NCBI GenBank assembly: GCA_965249595.1
Contig: OZ252242.1
Location: forward strand, 434,001 to 498,000
DNA length: 64,000 nt
Source of the DNA: VXNJ01 sp965249595
Lineage (GTDB): Bacteria; Chloroflexota; UBA11872; VXNJ01
Direction of reading: 5' to 3'
Shown one piece after another: positions 50,984-60,069 of the stretch (position 1 is its first letter; the number at the start of each line of letters is the position of its first letter). The notes below the pieces were generated by a model. The model had not been told where the DNA came from, searched no databases, and worked only from the letters and a program-made list of their open reading frames with translations. The translations under genes and the position numbers were made by a program.

Positions 50984-51964
50984 TTGAATCTGGCTGATTA
51001 TCTAGCTAGCCGCCGGTCCGATATACGCACGGACATGCAAAGCACCATCGGTGGTGATCCTTCGCTGGTTGCCAAAATTGCCCGCTACCATCTCGGATTG
51101 GCCGATTGCAACGGCGCCGCGGTCCCCGCCGGCGGTGGCAAGCAGCTGCGCGCCGGGCTCTGTTTATTAGCCTGTGAGGCATTGGGCGGCGGGCGCGCGG
51201 CATTGCCGGCGGCAACTGCCTTGGAGCTGTTCCACGCGTTCACCCTGCTCCATGACGACATCATGGATCGGGATGCGGTTCGGCGCGGATCCCCGGCCGC
51301 CTGGACGATTTGGGGCGAAGCCACCGCCATAAATGCCGGGGACTATTTGTTCGCCAAGGCCTTCGTACGCATAGGGCAATTGGCCGAATCGGACCCCGGA
51401 CTGGGTGCTTGCCTGAGCGCCCGGCTGGCCGAGACCGCCACGGCGGTCGTTGCCGGGCAACAACTCGACCTTGATTTTGAGAAACGCGCCACGGTCAGCG
51501 TGGATCAATATGAGGAGATGATTTCCCTAAAAACCGCCGCATTGTTTGAGTTGGCGCTCGAGTTTGGGGCGCGCTGCGCGGCAACGGCTGCGGAGCCCTG
51601 GCGCAAATTAGGGTTCGAACTTGGGATGGCCTTTCAAATCCGCGACGACATATTGGGCGTTTGGGGAGATCCGCAGGTAACCGGCAAACCGGTCGGCGGC
51701 GATCTGAGGCGCGGCAAGAAGGCGTTACCGGCGTTGTTGTTAGCCCATGAAACCGGTCAGCCCGTGGAGGCCACCGCCAGCGAGCGGCAGATTGAAGAAG
51801 TATTGGGCGAGATGGCGTCGACCGGCATCCGTGGGAAGGTCGATCAAATGCTGGGCGCCCGGGTCAAGGCCTGTCAAGCCCTAGTCGAATCGTTGCCAGT
51901 CCAAACTAGATACGAACCAGTGCTCAGTGATCTCATTGCAATGCTGGCGGATCGCGACCACTGA
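50984..51964 (+). CDS. Polyprenyl diphosphate synthase
   Basis: Trans-isoprenyl diphosphate synthase, building geranylgeranyl or longer polyprenyl diphosphate from IPP. It has GGGKQLRAGLCLLACEALGG, the first Asp-rich motif DDIMD (91-95) with the following RRGSPAAW, and the second FQIRDDILGVWGD. At 326 residues it fits the family. TTG 50984 is used as start; the ribosome site (AAGGA) is some 12 bases away. Large residues before DDIMD (FTLLH) may limit chain length, but the product cannot be predicted safely. Its 3' end overlaps with the untranslated lead of the next lipoprotein gene. Confidence 0.88.
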   Translation: MNLADYLASRRSDIRTDMQSTIGGDPSLVAKIARYHLGLADCNGAAVPAGGGKQLRAGLCLLACEALGGGRAALPAATALELFHAFTLLHDDIMDRDAVRRGSPAAWTIWGEATAINAGDYLFAKAFVRIGQLAESDPGLGACLSARLAETATAVVAGQQLDLDFEKRATVSVDQYEEMISLKTAALFELALEFGARCAATAAEPWRKLGFELGMAFQIRDDILGVWGDPQVTGKPVGGDLRRGKKALPALLLAHETGQPVEATASERQIEEVLGEMASTGIRGKVDQMLGARVKACQALVESLPVQTRYEPVLSDLIAMLADRDH

Positions 51965-51980
51965 TTGGGAGTGGGTTCCG

Positions 51981-52574
51981 GTGATTAGAAGCTTTAGGCG
52001 AGTGCTATTGGCAGGGCTACTTTTGGGTTTGAGCGCCGCATTGGCGCTGATCCTGGTGGGCTGCGGTGATGATTCGGATTCTGGCGCCACTGCGGCCGCG
52101 GCCCAGACCGCCGCTCCAACCGCGGCCCCCTCTACACCGGCCCCCGAACCGGAGCCGGAACCGACGGTCGCCCCCGATCCTGCAACGCCGACCCCTGACC
52201 CCGAACCAACCGCTCAACCAGAGCCAACGGTCGAGGCGGAGTCCGAACCAGAGGCGATGGCAGAGCCGGAGTTGGAATTGCTGGCCGGTGAATTGTTCGC
52301 CGAATTTCAGGAGGATGAAGACGGAGCCAGGGCTAAGTACATTGGTAAGACGGCTCGCATTACCGGCGTCATTCGCGAACAGTTCTTTATCGGCCGCGGT
52401 GGATTTTTCATGATCGCCGGCGAGGGTGAATCAAACGGTGTCATATGCAACCTGGGCGCTGAAGCCTACGAAGCCGTCAAGGACCGCCAGGTTGGTGAGC
52501 AAATGACCATCACCGGTACAATCGCCGACATTCTCTATGATGTGGCCATTACCGACTGTGTCGTCGAGGGATAG
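51981..52574 (+). CDS. Lipoprotein with Pro/Glu linker and OB-fold (tRNA_anti-like) domain
   Basis: Secreted lipoprotein of 197 residues. GTG 51981 begins a signal with RSFRRVLLAGLLLGLSAAL and the lipobox ILVGC, then an Ala/Thr and Pro/Glu-rich linker of about 70 residues. The C-terminal domain (LLAGELFAEFQEDEDGARAK, IGKTARITGVIRE, QMTITGTIADI) fits the OB-fold tRNA_anti-like family, whose extracellular role is not known. GGGAG lies about eight bases upstream. The frame opens earlier (51927) inside the polyprenyl synthase gene, which is unlikely to be used. It may be cotranscribed with the LiaF-like gene that follows after 17 bases. Confidence 0.75.
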   Translation: MIRSFRRVLLAGLLLGLSAALALILVGCGDDSDSGATAAAAQTAAPTAAPSTPAPEPEPEPTVAPDPATPTPDPEPTAQPEPTVEAESEPEAMAEPELELLAGELFAEFQEDEDGARAKYIGKTARITGVIREQFFIGRGGFFMIAGEGESNGVICNLGAEAYEAVKDRQVGEQMTITGTIADILYDVAITDCVVEG

Positions 52575-52591
52575 GGAACGACGAGAACGCC

Positions 52592-53290
52592 ATGACCAAG
52601 GCCGGCAATTCGCGGGCAATCGCATTCGGATCTACGCTGATCCTTTTCGCCGGTGCCTTTCTGCTCGAAGACGCGGTGAGCGGTTTTCCGTCGCCATGGA
52701 CGTTGTTGCCCGCATTTCTGATCTTTTTTGGGCTTGTCGCCGTTGCCACTACGACCAATTGGTCGCCGTCAAAGCTAAGGAAAACCGCGCCCGTTTTGGG
52801 CAGCCTCATCATCCTGCTTATTGCCTATCTGGCCTTTGTTGCAAACCCGCAATTGCCGCAATCGGTCTTACCGGTCATCGGAATTGGCATCGGTGTTCTC
52901 GTGCTGATCTGGGCGCTGACTCAATCGCGGAGGCCATCGGTCGTTAGCGAAAATGCCGGTGGTTCGAACGATGGTGGGATTTCTTCACTTCTTGGTTCAA
53001 ACACCAAGGCGGTAAGCGGAAACCTGTCCGGGGCCTTGACCGCAAGCGCCGTTCTTGGCAGTTGGGTAATCGATCTGCGCGCCGCTCAGGTGAGCCAACC
53101 GCCGGCCGTGATCGATTTGACGGTGCTGTTCGGTAGCGGCGAAATCCTAATCCCGCAATCCTGGGGCATCAGTAACAACGCCGACGTCATCCTTGGCTCG
53201 GTGGTCGACCGAACATCAATCGCCGCGCAGTCGCCAATGATCGAGTTGACCGGAAACATAATGTTTGGCAGCGTCGAGATCAAGCGCTAA
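52592..53290 (+). CDS. LiaF-like membrane protein (DUF2154 type)
   Basis: A 232-residue protein with four hydrophobic segments in its N-terminal half (for example IAFGSTLILFAGAFLLEDAV and VLPVIGIGIGVLVLIWAL) and a C-terminal beta-rich domain from residue 135 (VIDLTVLFGSGEILIPQSWG, ELTGNIMFGSVEIKR) as in LiaF/VraT and related cell-envelope stress regulators. The start is ATG 52592. In Firmicutes LiaF restrains the LiaS histidine kinase, but no kinase is present here, so the name says only the domain type. The last 75 bases overlap the truncated permease gene in the opposite direction. Confidence 0.75.
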   Translation: MTKAGNSRAIAFGSTLILFAGAFLLEDAVSGFPSPWTLLPAFLIFFGLVAVATTTNWSPSKLRKTAPVLGSLIILLIAYLAFVANPQLPQSVLPVIGIGIGVLVLIWALTQSRRPSVVSENAGGSNDGGISSLLGSNTKAVSGNLSGALTASAVLGSWVIDLRAAQVSQPPAVIDLTVLFGSGEILIPQSWGISNNADVILGSVVDRTSIAAQSPMIELTGNIMFGSVEIKR

Positions 53291-53674
53291 TTCCGGGCCC
53301 GCGTCCGCCAGCATCAAACCCAACAGCAACGCCAGGCGGTTGACCGGGGTAAGGGCCAATCGGTCGAAATAGCCACCCTGAATATCGAGTACCAGAATGT
53401 TGGCCCGGTTTAGGCCGGTGACCGCAAACAGGATTCCCTCTGGGATCTGGAATGCCTTGTAGTCAAACCCGTCCGCGCCCGGAAACTGCTCGGTGAGGTC
53501 CTGGCGGGCACCGACGCTGATGAGGAAGAAGAAGGCCGGAATCACCAGCGCCGCTATCAGCGGCTCGGGGTCGCGTGGTATCGAGCGCAGGGCTCTTCCG
53601 CCGAGGCTGACCAGGTCGCGCCAGAAACCGGCCCGGCGGGCGACCACCCGTGGCGGAACAGCAGCAACCATCAT
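53216..53674 (-). pseudogene. Truncated ABC-2-type permease
   Basis: N-terminal part of an ABC-2 (DrrB-like) permease, 152 residues where around 260 are expected. ATG 53674 overlaps the ATPase stop by four bases and reads VARRAGFWRDLVSLGGRALR, then PLIAALVIPAFFFLISVGAR and AFQIPEGILFAVTGLNRANI, DIQGGYFDRLALTPV, as in the family. After NRLALLLGLMLADAG homology ends and the frame runs into antisense of the LiaF-like gene. Only one or two of the six membrane spans are left, so it cannot work unless the rest is elsewhere. A deletion or recombination at about 53300 is the likely cause. Confidence 0.7.
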
Positions 53675-54660
53675 TCCAGGCCACCTTCCTCACCGGTTGC
53701 CGAAGAAGCAGCGGTTGCCGCCGCCATTCGGGCGCCGGTTACATGTAAGAACACGTCGTCTAAGGTCGGAGTCCTGAGCGTTAGCGAGTTGATCCCCACC
53801 CCGGCCTGGCTTAGCGAGAAAGCCACCTGACTGATTTGGCGGGCCCCATCGGCGGCCGATATTGAGACCTCGTTGTCGAATGAATCTATCGCCAGCACCC
53901 AGGGCAGACTCTCCAAGGCGGTCAGGGCCGGTTCCAGTTCGCTGACGTTGGCAACGATAACATCGGCGCCGACGGTCCGCTCTAACTCACCGGGCGAACC
54001 TTCGACGAGCAGGGTCCCGGCATCGATGATGCCCACCCGCTGAGCCAGTGCATCGGCCTCCTCCAAGTACTGGGTGGTGAGAAATATGGTCACGCCGAAT
54101 TCACGATTGATAGCCCGAATATGCTCCCTGACGCGGGCCCGGCTCAAGGGATCGAGACCGGTGGTGGGTTCGTCCAGGAACAGAACCTCCGGCGAGTGAA
54201 TGAGTGAAGCGGCCAAATTGAGTCGACGCTTCATTCCACCGGAAAATGTTCCAATCTGGCGTCTCATCGCATCGCCGATATCGACCAGATGCTCCAGCTC
54301 GGCGATGCGCCGGTCGGCATCGCGCCGCGAGAGCCCGTACAGCGCTCCCGGCAGGCGCAGCAATTCCAGTCCGGTCTGCTTGAGATCCAAGCCCACATCC
54401 TGCAACGCGGTGCCTATCTTGAGACGGACTTGGGTGGCATCGGACACGACTTCGAAACCTGCCACCCGGGCACTGCCGCGACTGGGCAGAAGCAGGGTAG
54501 TGAGAATTCGCAGGGTTGTGGTCTTGCCGGCCCCGTTGGGCCCGAGAAACCCATAAATCTCGCCGCGCTCCACTGCGATGTTCACACCCTCTACGGCTTG
54601 CACATTTCCGAAATGGCGGTAGAGATCGGTGGCAGAAATCGCCAAATTGGCAGCCGCCAT
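53671..54660 (-). CDS. ABC transporter ATPase, DrrA (daunorubicin exporter) type
   Basis: ATP-binding subunit for drug or lipid-like substrate export, 329 residues from ATG 54660. Walker A is GFLGPNGAGKTTTLRIL, the signature FSGGMKRRLNLAASL, and Walker B LFLDEPTTGLDPLSRA; the C-terminal part of about 80 residues (SISAADGARQISQVAFSLSQ, LTLRTPTLDDVFLHVTG) is typical of DrrA. Its own permease partner is truncated, so the pair may be non-functional, or the ATPase may serve another permease. The four-base overlap with that permease remnant indicates a former operon. Confidence 0.9.
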   Translation of the reverse strand: MAAANLAISATDLYRHFGNVQAVEGVNIAVERGEIYGFLGPNGAGKTTTLRILTTLLLPSRGSARVAGFEVVSDATQVRLKIGTALQDVGLDLKQTGLELLRLPGALYGLSRRDADRRIAELEHLVDIGDAMRRQIGTFSGGMKRRLNLAASLIHSPEVLFLDEPTTGLDPLSRARVREHIRAINREFGVTIFLTTQYLEEADALAQRVGIIDAGTLLVEGSPGELERTVGADVIVANVSELEPALTALESLPWVLAIDSFDNEVSISAADGARQISQVAFSLSQAGVGINSLTLRTPTLDDVFLHVTGARMAAATAASSATGEEGGLE

Positions 54661-55066
54661 GGCCCGGTGCGATCCAGTTTCAATGCGGCCCTGTCGGGCC
54701 GGTTAGCGAATGCGCCCGGACGGTCAAAGTCGGCTCAGGCCACTGCTCACCCACGGGCCAAGGATTTTATGGTGATCGGAAGTCGATTTGTATTGATGGC
54801 CGGGTAGTGGCAGACAAATTCACTTCAGTAGGGCAGCTTCGAACCATCGGCCGCCCGAGCTCAAAAAATCAGGTTGGGGCCAGGCGAATTGTGCTGGGCA
54901 GGGAAGCGCCGGAATCAATCTGGCGGGGCCGGCAAGTTCAGTTTTCCCAAGGCGCATCGGTGGCCTAGAGGCCCGCACGCCGCCGGGTCAGTACCCGGTT
55001 GCAATCTTGCCGCCAGGTGAATACGAAAACATCGGCAATCGGCCCTCGCGGCCGGCGCAGCGCTCT
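54661..55066. other. Intergenic region, no gene seen
   Basis: This 406-base stretch between the DrrA-type ATPase and NIPSNAP genes contains plus-strand frames (for example 54516-54968) that partly overlap the ATPase and have no family resemblance. No structured RNA or repeat was noted. Confidence 0.45.
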
Positions 55067-55387
55067 CTACTGGATGGCGGAGTGGGCGGTGGGGATGAGT
55101 CGACGGACTACGATGCTCTCACGGTCCATCATCTCCGGAATCTGGGGAGCGATCTCGTTGATCCATTCGTCGCTCTGGTAAACGATTTCGTACTGCGCCT
55201 CGCGCTCGGCCTCGTCGCGAAATCGGCGAATCCAGAAGTAGAACGACTCGTCCGTCTCGTCGGTAAAGCTACCCAGAATGACCATGCCCTTCGACGCCTG
55301 GAAGGGAATGATGACGTCCTCCATGAACTCGACCCAGCGCGCCTGCTGGCCTGGCCTGATCCGATACTGACGTAGCTCGAAGAGCAT
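55067..55387 (-). CDS. NIPSNAP-family protein
   Basis: Small ferredoxin-like alpha/beta protein of the NIPSNAP/DABB group, 106 residues. It starts at ATG 55387, seven bases after a perfect AAGGAGG. Family features are the opening FELRQYRIRPGQQARWVEF, GSFTDETDESFYFWIRRF and the helix EAEREAQYEIVYQSDEWI. Biochemical function is not known; bacterial members often stand near oxidoreductases or transport genes. It is followed on the same strand by none and preceded by an MFS transporter, which lies about 80 bases upstream. Confidence 0.85.
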   Translation of the reverse strand: MLFELRQYRIRPGQQARWVEFMEDVIIPFQASKGMVILGSFTDETDESFYFWIRRFRDEAEREAQYEIVYQSDEWINEIAPQIPEMMDRESIVVRRLIPTAHSAIQ

Positions 55388-55468
55388 GACTCGCCTCCTT
55401 GAGCGCGGGTTGACGGGCCGAGTCTATCGACCGGCAGCGGCGGGAACCGTCAAATGAATGCGGCCGGC

Positions 55469-56680
55469 TTAAGCCGCAGCGGTTGCCAATTGCGCCCTGG
55501 CGTCGCCTATTGGCAGGTGGATCAAGGCTGCGGCAAACGCCAATATGATGCCGCCGATCCAAATCGGATCATAGGAACCCGATTCATCAAAAATTCGCCC
55601 GCCCAACCAGATACCGATAAATGAACCGACCTGGTGGGAGAAGAACGTAACGCCAAACATGATCGCCAGGTAGCGGGCGCCCAGCAGTTGGGCAACGGTT
55701 GAGGACGTTAGCGGAACCGTTGCCAGCCAAACGAAGCCGATTGCGGCCCCAAATCCAATCGCCGTCCATTCGGTCAGCGGCAGGACCAAAAGGCCGATGA
55801 TGATAAATCCGCGGATGGCATAGACCAGGGACAACAGGGCGCTGCGGCGAAAGCGATCACCCAGGCGTCCGAATAAAGTCGATCCGAAGATGTTGAACAG
55901 TCCGATCATGGCCAGCGACAGCGCCGCCGTCGCCGCCGTCTGTCCGGCGTCGGCCAAGTAGGCCGGCAGGTGCGTGCTGATAAAACCGACGTGGAACCCG
56001 CATACGAAGAAACCGGCCGTGAGCAGCAGGTAACCGCGGGTGCGGCGGGCGCGTTTGAGCACCCGTATGAACGGCTCGTCGATCGAATCCTGGCTGCGCG
56101 GAGTGCCGCCGTGCCGCCTGAGAAACATGAAGGCCAGCGTCGCCGTGATCAGCGGGATCAAAGCGATGAGCATGAACGTGGTTCGCCAACCCACCGTCGT
56201 TAGAACCTGCTGCCAGATCGGGGCGAATACAAAAAGCCCCGCCGAGGCACCCGCGGTGATGATTCCCAACATTGTTGAACGTCGTTCCACCGGCACCATC
56301 TGGCCCACCCCGCCGATCAGCACCGTCAACGAGGCTCCGCTCACAGCGAAGCCGCCGATGACTCCCAGGGCGAAGACAAACTCGATTCCCGAGGAAATCT
56401 GCGAAACGCCAACCAGCGCCGCGCTGTACAACAAGCCGGCGGTCACGATGACCTTCCAATGGCCGTAACGGTCGGCTACATAAGCAGCCAACGGCAGCCC
56501 GGTGGCCAACTGCAAAATCGCAATGGCCAAGGCATAGGTCCCGCGCCCAAACTCCAGGTCTTCAGTTATCGGGCGCAGAAAAATCCCGTATGAATGCGAT
56601 GCGCCGAACATGATAAAAGCCATCGCGGTGCCGGCCAAGACGATCGACCAGGGTACCTCCGGCCGGCTGGCCGGGGCCAT
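55469..56680 (-). CDS. MFS transporter (monocarboxylate/OFA-like, 12 segments)
   Basis: Major facilitator of 403 residues with about 12 hydrophobic segments. The opening IVLAGTAMAFIMFGASHSYG and ITEDLEFGRGTYALAIAI resemble oxalate/formate or monocarboxylate-type transporters. A basic loop with ADRYGHWKVIV corresponds to motif A. ATG 56680 is the start. The substrate is likely a small carboxylate by family, but this is not certain. It is on the same strand as the NIPSNAP gene, so both might be cotranscribed. Confidence 0.82.
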   Translation of the reverse strand: MAPASRPEVPWSIVLAGTAMAFIMFGASHSYGIFLRPITEDLEFGRGTYALAIAILQLATGLPLAAYVADRYGHWKVIVTAGLLYSAALVGVSQISSGIEFVFALGVIGGFAVSGASLTVLIGGVGQMVPVERRSTMLGIITAGASAGLFVFAPIWQQVLTTVGWRTTFMLIALIPLITATLAFMFLRRHGGTPRSQDSIDEPFIRVLKRARRTRGYLLLTAGFFVCGFHVGFISTHLPAYLADAGQTAATAALSLAMIGLFNIFGSTLFGRLGDRFRRSALLSLVYAIRGFIIIGLLVLPLTEWTAIGFGAAIGFVWLATVPLTSSTVAQLLGARYLAIMFGVTFFSHQVGSFIGIWLGGRIFDESGSYDPIWIGGIILAFAAALIHLPIGDARAQLATAAA

Positions 56681-56825
56681 CGTTGGGCTCTCGGACCTGA
56701 GAATCTGAAGTAACTCTCAACTACAGATGGTTGCTGGCCAAATGGCCTGCAACTTCAATCTAACCACATGCGCGCGCGCCATATTCGGCCGCAAACCGCC
56801 CGGTGTTGGGCCGGAACGCGCAGGA

Positions 56826-57584
56826 TCAATTCGGGCCGAGCACGCCCAGCCCGGTGAGCAATCGATCCCGGTTGGCGGCGGCGATTTTGGTCCGGTCAAA
56901 AGCATCACCGCCACGGCAGATCGAAAACTCGTCAACGATCCGGCCCGGCCGCTCCGACATGACCACGACCTGGTCGGCCAGCGCCACCGCCTCGTCGGGG
57001 TCATGGGTGACGAACAGCACTGTCAACTCCAATTGGTCGCGGAGCTTGAGAAGAAATTCATGCATTCCCAGCCGGGTGAGGGCATCGAGGGCCCCGAACG
57101 GCTCGTCGAGCAGCAGCATCGTATTCCCGGTGATGATCGTACGCAACAGTGCGGCGCGCTGACGCATCCCGCCCGAAAGCTGGTGTGGATGGTGCTGCAG
57201 AAACCCGTCCAGCCCGAACATCGGCGCCAGTTCGCGGGCTCTCTCGCGGGCGCGAGCCAGGTCGCCGCGACTCACCTGCACCCCGATGATCAGGTTGTCG
57301 ATCACCCGCCGCCAGGGCAGCAGTAGATCACGCTGCGGCATGTACCCAAGCTGCCCCCGCCGGCCGGTAATGTCGACGTCATTGAGCAGAATCCGGCCGG
57401 CATCAGGATTCACCAATCCCACCGCCACATTAAAGAGGGTGCTTTTACCACAACCGCTCGGTCCCACCAGGCAGACGATTTCACCCTCGCCGATGGCGAT
57501 GCTGACCTCGTTTAGGACGGCCAACCGTTCGGGTTCGGCTCCAAAGGCCATCGAAACTTGCTCAAGGCGCAACCGGTCGGGCAC
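56826..57584 (-). CDS. ABC transporter ATPase of the thiamine-precursor uptake operon
   Basis: ATP-binding subunit of the nitrate/sulfonate/taurine and ThiZ type, 252 residues. Walker A is LVGPSGCGKSTLFNVAVG, then the Q-loop GYMPQRDLLLPW, signature LSGGMRQRAALL and Walker B MLLLDEPFGALD, and H-loop VLFVTHDPDEA. GTG 57584 lies 11 bases behind the binding-protein gene. It is the last member of the operon under the TPP riboswitch: thiamine-binding protein, permease, binding protein, ATPase. Its role is thus likely powering import of a thiamine pyrimidine precursor. Confidence 0.9.
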   Translation of the reverse strand: MPDRLRLEQVSMAFGAEPERLAVLNEVSIAIGEGEIVCLVGPSGCGKSTLFNVAVGLVNPDAGRILLNDVDITGRRGQLGYMPQRDLLLPWRRVIDNLIIGVQVSRGDLARARERARELAPMFGLDGFLQHHPHQLSGGMRQRAALLRTIITGNTMLLLDEPFGALDALTRLGMHEFLLKLRDQLELTVLFVTHDPDEAVALADQVVVMSERPGRIVDEFSICRGGDAFDRTKIAAANRDRLLTGLGVLGPN

Positions 57585-57595
57585 GGTCTTATGAC

Positions 57596-58639
57596 TTATG
57601 GGAGCAAGTCGTTGGAGAAGGCATTCTCCCAGTCGGGCATGGCGGCAATTAAATCCTGTTCAAACAGCCAAGTGGTCATGTTGCCCCAAACCGACCCTTG
57701 CTGTTGGCCCCAGCGCCCGGCATCGCCCTGGTAGCGCGGGGAGAGCCAAACCTGCGAGGCATGTACCAGTGGGACATCGATTTCCGGCGAGGCGGCAATT
57801 AAGGTCTCGGCAGCGGCCGCAGAATCGGATATTGCATCTTCATAGCCGCGGCTGATCGCGGCCATGGCCCGCTGGCCGATATCGCGGCGGGCGCCGAGCA
57901 GCTCTGAATTGGCCATGATCAATGGCGTGTAGTAGTCCGGCACGCCCCAATCGGATATGAATGCCACGTTGAGGTCGATGTCCTCAAGCTCGGCCTTTAC
58001 GCCCTGCCAACCGTAGAAGATCCAGTAGAGATCAACGTCGCGCTGGATGATTGTCAAGAAATCGGCGGCTCCGGCACCGACGGTTTCCAATTTTGAAAAG
58101 TCGCCTCCGTCCAGCTCCATCATCACCCGCAATATGGCCAGCTCCAGCGGTGAACCGAAGCCGCCGTAAGTTGCACCTTCAAACTCCCGCGGGCGGGTAA
58201 TTCCGTTGGCTTTCAAAGATGCGAAACCGGATGTGTTCTTCTGGATGATGGCCGCCACCGAGACGATCGGGGCGCCCTCAACCAGGGCCGGAGTGAGGAA
58301 TTCCTGGAAGCCAATTCCCAGGTCGGCGTTGCCCGCCGCCACTACCGTGGTGGCGTCGACTTCGACCGGCTCTTCAATCCGAAAATCTAGATTCTCATCC
58401 TCGAAATAGCCATTGGCTTTCGCCAGATAGAGGCCGCTGTGATTGGTATTGGGTACCCAGTCCAGCACCAAAGTAGCTTCGGCCCGATCGGCACGCGCCG
58501 GGCTGGTCTCCGGGGCTGCCGCGTCCAGGTCGGCGATGCCTTCAGATGTGGCTGTCTCGGCTCCGCTGGTATCGCAAGCGGCCAAGGCCAGTGTGCTGCC
58601 AGCCCCTACAACTAAGGCTAGAAAGCGGCGGCGATTCAT
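57596..58639 (-). CDS. NMT1/THI5-like substrate-binding lipoprotein (thiamine precursor)
   Basis: Binding protein of the NMT1/THI5 family, related to ThiY, which binds pyrimidine precursors of thiamine. ATG 58639 starts a twin-arginine-like signal (NRRRFLALVVGAGSTLALAAC) with Cys22 as lipid site. The mature domain begins ATLVLDWVPNTNHSGLYLAK, the classical THI5 pattern, with GYFEDENLDF next. Length is 347 residues. Position under a TPP riboswitch and next to a thiamine-binding protein supports a HMP or formylaminopyrimidine ligand. The ligand itself is inferred. Confidence 0.9.
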   Translation of the reverse strand: MNRRRFLALVVGAGSTLALAACDTSGAETATSEGIADLDAAAPETSPARADRAEATLVLDWVPNTNHSGLYLAKANGYFEDENLDFRIEEPVEVDATTVVAAGNADLGIGFQEFLTPALVEGAPIVSVAAIIQKNTSGFASLKANGITRPREFEGATYGGFGSPLELAILRVMMELDGGDFSKLETVGAGAADFLTIIQRDVDLYWIFYGWQGVKAELEDIDLNVAFISDWGVPDYYTPLIMANSELLGARRDIGQRAMAAISRGYEDAISDSAAAAETLIAASPEIDVPLVHASQVWLSPRYQGDAGRWGQQQGSVWGNMTTWLFEQDLIAAMPDWENAFSNDLLP

Positions 58640-58694
58640 TGATAGACCTTCCTATATGGGATCGGTAAGTGATGCGGGATAAACCGCTAGCGGT

Positions 58695-59459
58695 TTAGAC
58701 ATAAGACCGCCAGGGCATGGCCCAACGGGTGAGCAACTCGATGCCCATCCAGGCGGCAAGGGCAATGGCTATGACAATTACGATCGCTGCCATGGCCCTA
58801 TCGGCCCGAAATGAATTCATCGAACGAATCAAGAAAACGCCCAGGCCGCGGCTGGCACCGAGCCATTCGGCGATCAGGGCGCCGATCACCGCGTAGGTGG
58901 CGGCGATTTTGGCTCCGGCCGCCAGGGCGCTCAGCGCAGCCGGCAGTTGGATAAAGCGGAACCGGTCCCAGCGGTTGGCCCCCATCGCCGTGAGCAGGTC
59001 GATAGCCTCATGATCGGCGGAACGTAGGCCTTCGAGGAAAGTGACGGTGATTGGAAACGTGCACACCAGGGTCACCAATACCAGCTTGGGCAGAAGGCCA
59101 AATCCAAACCAGATCACCAGCAACGGGGCCACGATGATAAATGGCACCGATTGCGAAGTAACCAGGAGCGGGTAGATCGCGCGACGCACCGGATCGAAGA
59201 GGTGACAGGCCGTGGCTACCGTAACTCCGATTGCGATCGAGGCCGTAAAGCCGATGGCCATTACCATCAGGGTCACCGGCAGATGGTGGGCGATGAGGTC
59301 GGCTGAATCGATCAGCGCGCTGCCAATCGCCCGTGGTGACGGGAGCAGCCAGCGCGGTATCTCTCGCCAGAAGACAAAAAATTCCCAGGCGACCAGTAGG
59401 CCGATTACCAGGCCGGCCGCCGGTGCGGCGGCTCGCAGGCGGGAGGATCGGGCAAGCAC
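58695..59459 (-). CDS. ABC transporter permease of the thiamine-precursor operon
   Basis: Membrane subunit of the binding-protein-dependent transport family (ThiX/SsuC type), 254 residues with about six hydrophobic segments. The coupling motif is EAIDLLTAMGANRWDRFRFI, near the loop consensus EAA---G. The start GTG 59459 lies 16 bases behind the thiamine-binding gene's stop, with AGGCG upstream; a longer frame to 59567 would overlap that gene by over 90 bases and is unlikely. It works with the proteins encoded at 57596 and 56826. Confidence 0.88.
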   Translation of the reverse strand: MLARSSRLRAAAPAAGLVIGLLVAWEFFVFWREIPRWLLPSPRAIGSALIDSADLIAHHLPVTLMVMAIGFTASIAIGVTVATACHLFDPVRRAIYPLLVTSQSVPFIIVAPLLVIWFGFGLLPKLVLVTLVCTFPITVTFLEGLRSADHEAIDLLTAMGANRWDRFRFIQLPAALSALAAGAKIAATYAVIGALIAEWLGASRGLGVFLIRSMNSFRADRAMAAIVIVIAIALAAWMGIELLTRWAMPWRSYV

Positions 59460-59475
59460 GCTTAACGCCTGGCGA

Positions 59476-59763
59476 TCAGCCGCGGAATTTGCCGATGTGA
59501 TCGGCGATCGTCGTCCCGGCCGGTGTATTGGCGATCTTGACGTTGCATAAGACCGAACTAGCGCCAAAGTCCAGGCACGCCTGCTGCGCTTCCTTAATGA
59601 GGGCCATCAGCTCGTCGTACTCGCCCTCAACGGTCGTTTCAAACGAGGAAACGTCATACGGCAGGCCCGATTCGGCCACAACCGCAATGGCCGCCTCAAC
59701 GCAGCCGTAGGTGTCCTCAACCCCGCTGGGGAGAACCTGAAACGCGGCGATGATCGCTGGCAT
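59476..59763 (-). CDS. Thiamine-binding protein (MTH1187/YkoF family)
   Basis: Small cytoplasmic beta-alpha-beta protein of the MTH1187 (DUF77) family, several members of which bind thiamine. ATG 59763 has GAGGTG six bases ahead and gives 95 residues (MPAIIAAFQVLPSG, AIAVVAESGLPYDVSSFETT, VEGEYDELMALIKEAQQACL). It is first in the operon after the TPP riboswitch. It may buffer or sense the imported compound. The longer frame from 59853 lacks similarity in its first 30 residues. Confidence 0.87.
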   Translation of the reverse strand: MPAIIAAFQVLPSGVEDTYGCVEAAIAVVAESGLPYDVSSFETTVEGEYDELMALIKEAQQACLDFGASSVLCNVKIANTPAGTTIADHIGKFRG

Positions 59764-59890
59764 CGCATCACCTCTTTCCGGACCCTTTACTGGTACCGGC
59801 AGGGCCGCTAATTGAGGCCTTGAACACTTCAAACGTCGGCTCGACAGCTTCAATTTGAGAGCTAAGAGCGGTCGGAAAGAGTCGGGAGAT

Positions 59891-59986
59891 TCCGTCTGCC
59901 TACGCCGGTATTACCCGGATCAGGTCATTAGGGGAGGAGGATCTTCGACCCACCTTCTCAGCCGATGCTTTCAGCACCCCTGCGGA
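59891..59986 (-). promoter_or_regulatory. TPP riboswitch (thi box)
   Basis: Reverse-strand sequence has the consensus blocks AGGGGTGCTGA, CGGCTGAGAAGGTGGG, GACCTGATCCGGGTAATACC and GGCGTAGG; closing strands TCCG and CGGA lie at the two ends. Thiamine diphosphate binding should switch off the uptake operon, whose first start is about 130 bases downstream. The stretch between contains no clear terminator, so translational control is possible. Confidence 0.94.
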
Positions 59987-60069
59987 TATTTTTAAAAGAT
60001 CAATTCGTGGACTAGTCACTGGAATTATCGTCACAGCCCAGTCTGTTCGACCAGCTGGCCAGCCAGCGG

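Noticed and set aside
54516..55375. Plus-strand frames around the ATPase/NIPSNAP gap
   Set aside because: They partly overlap conserved genes on the other strand and resemble nothing known.
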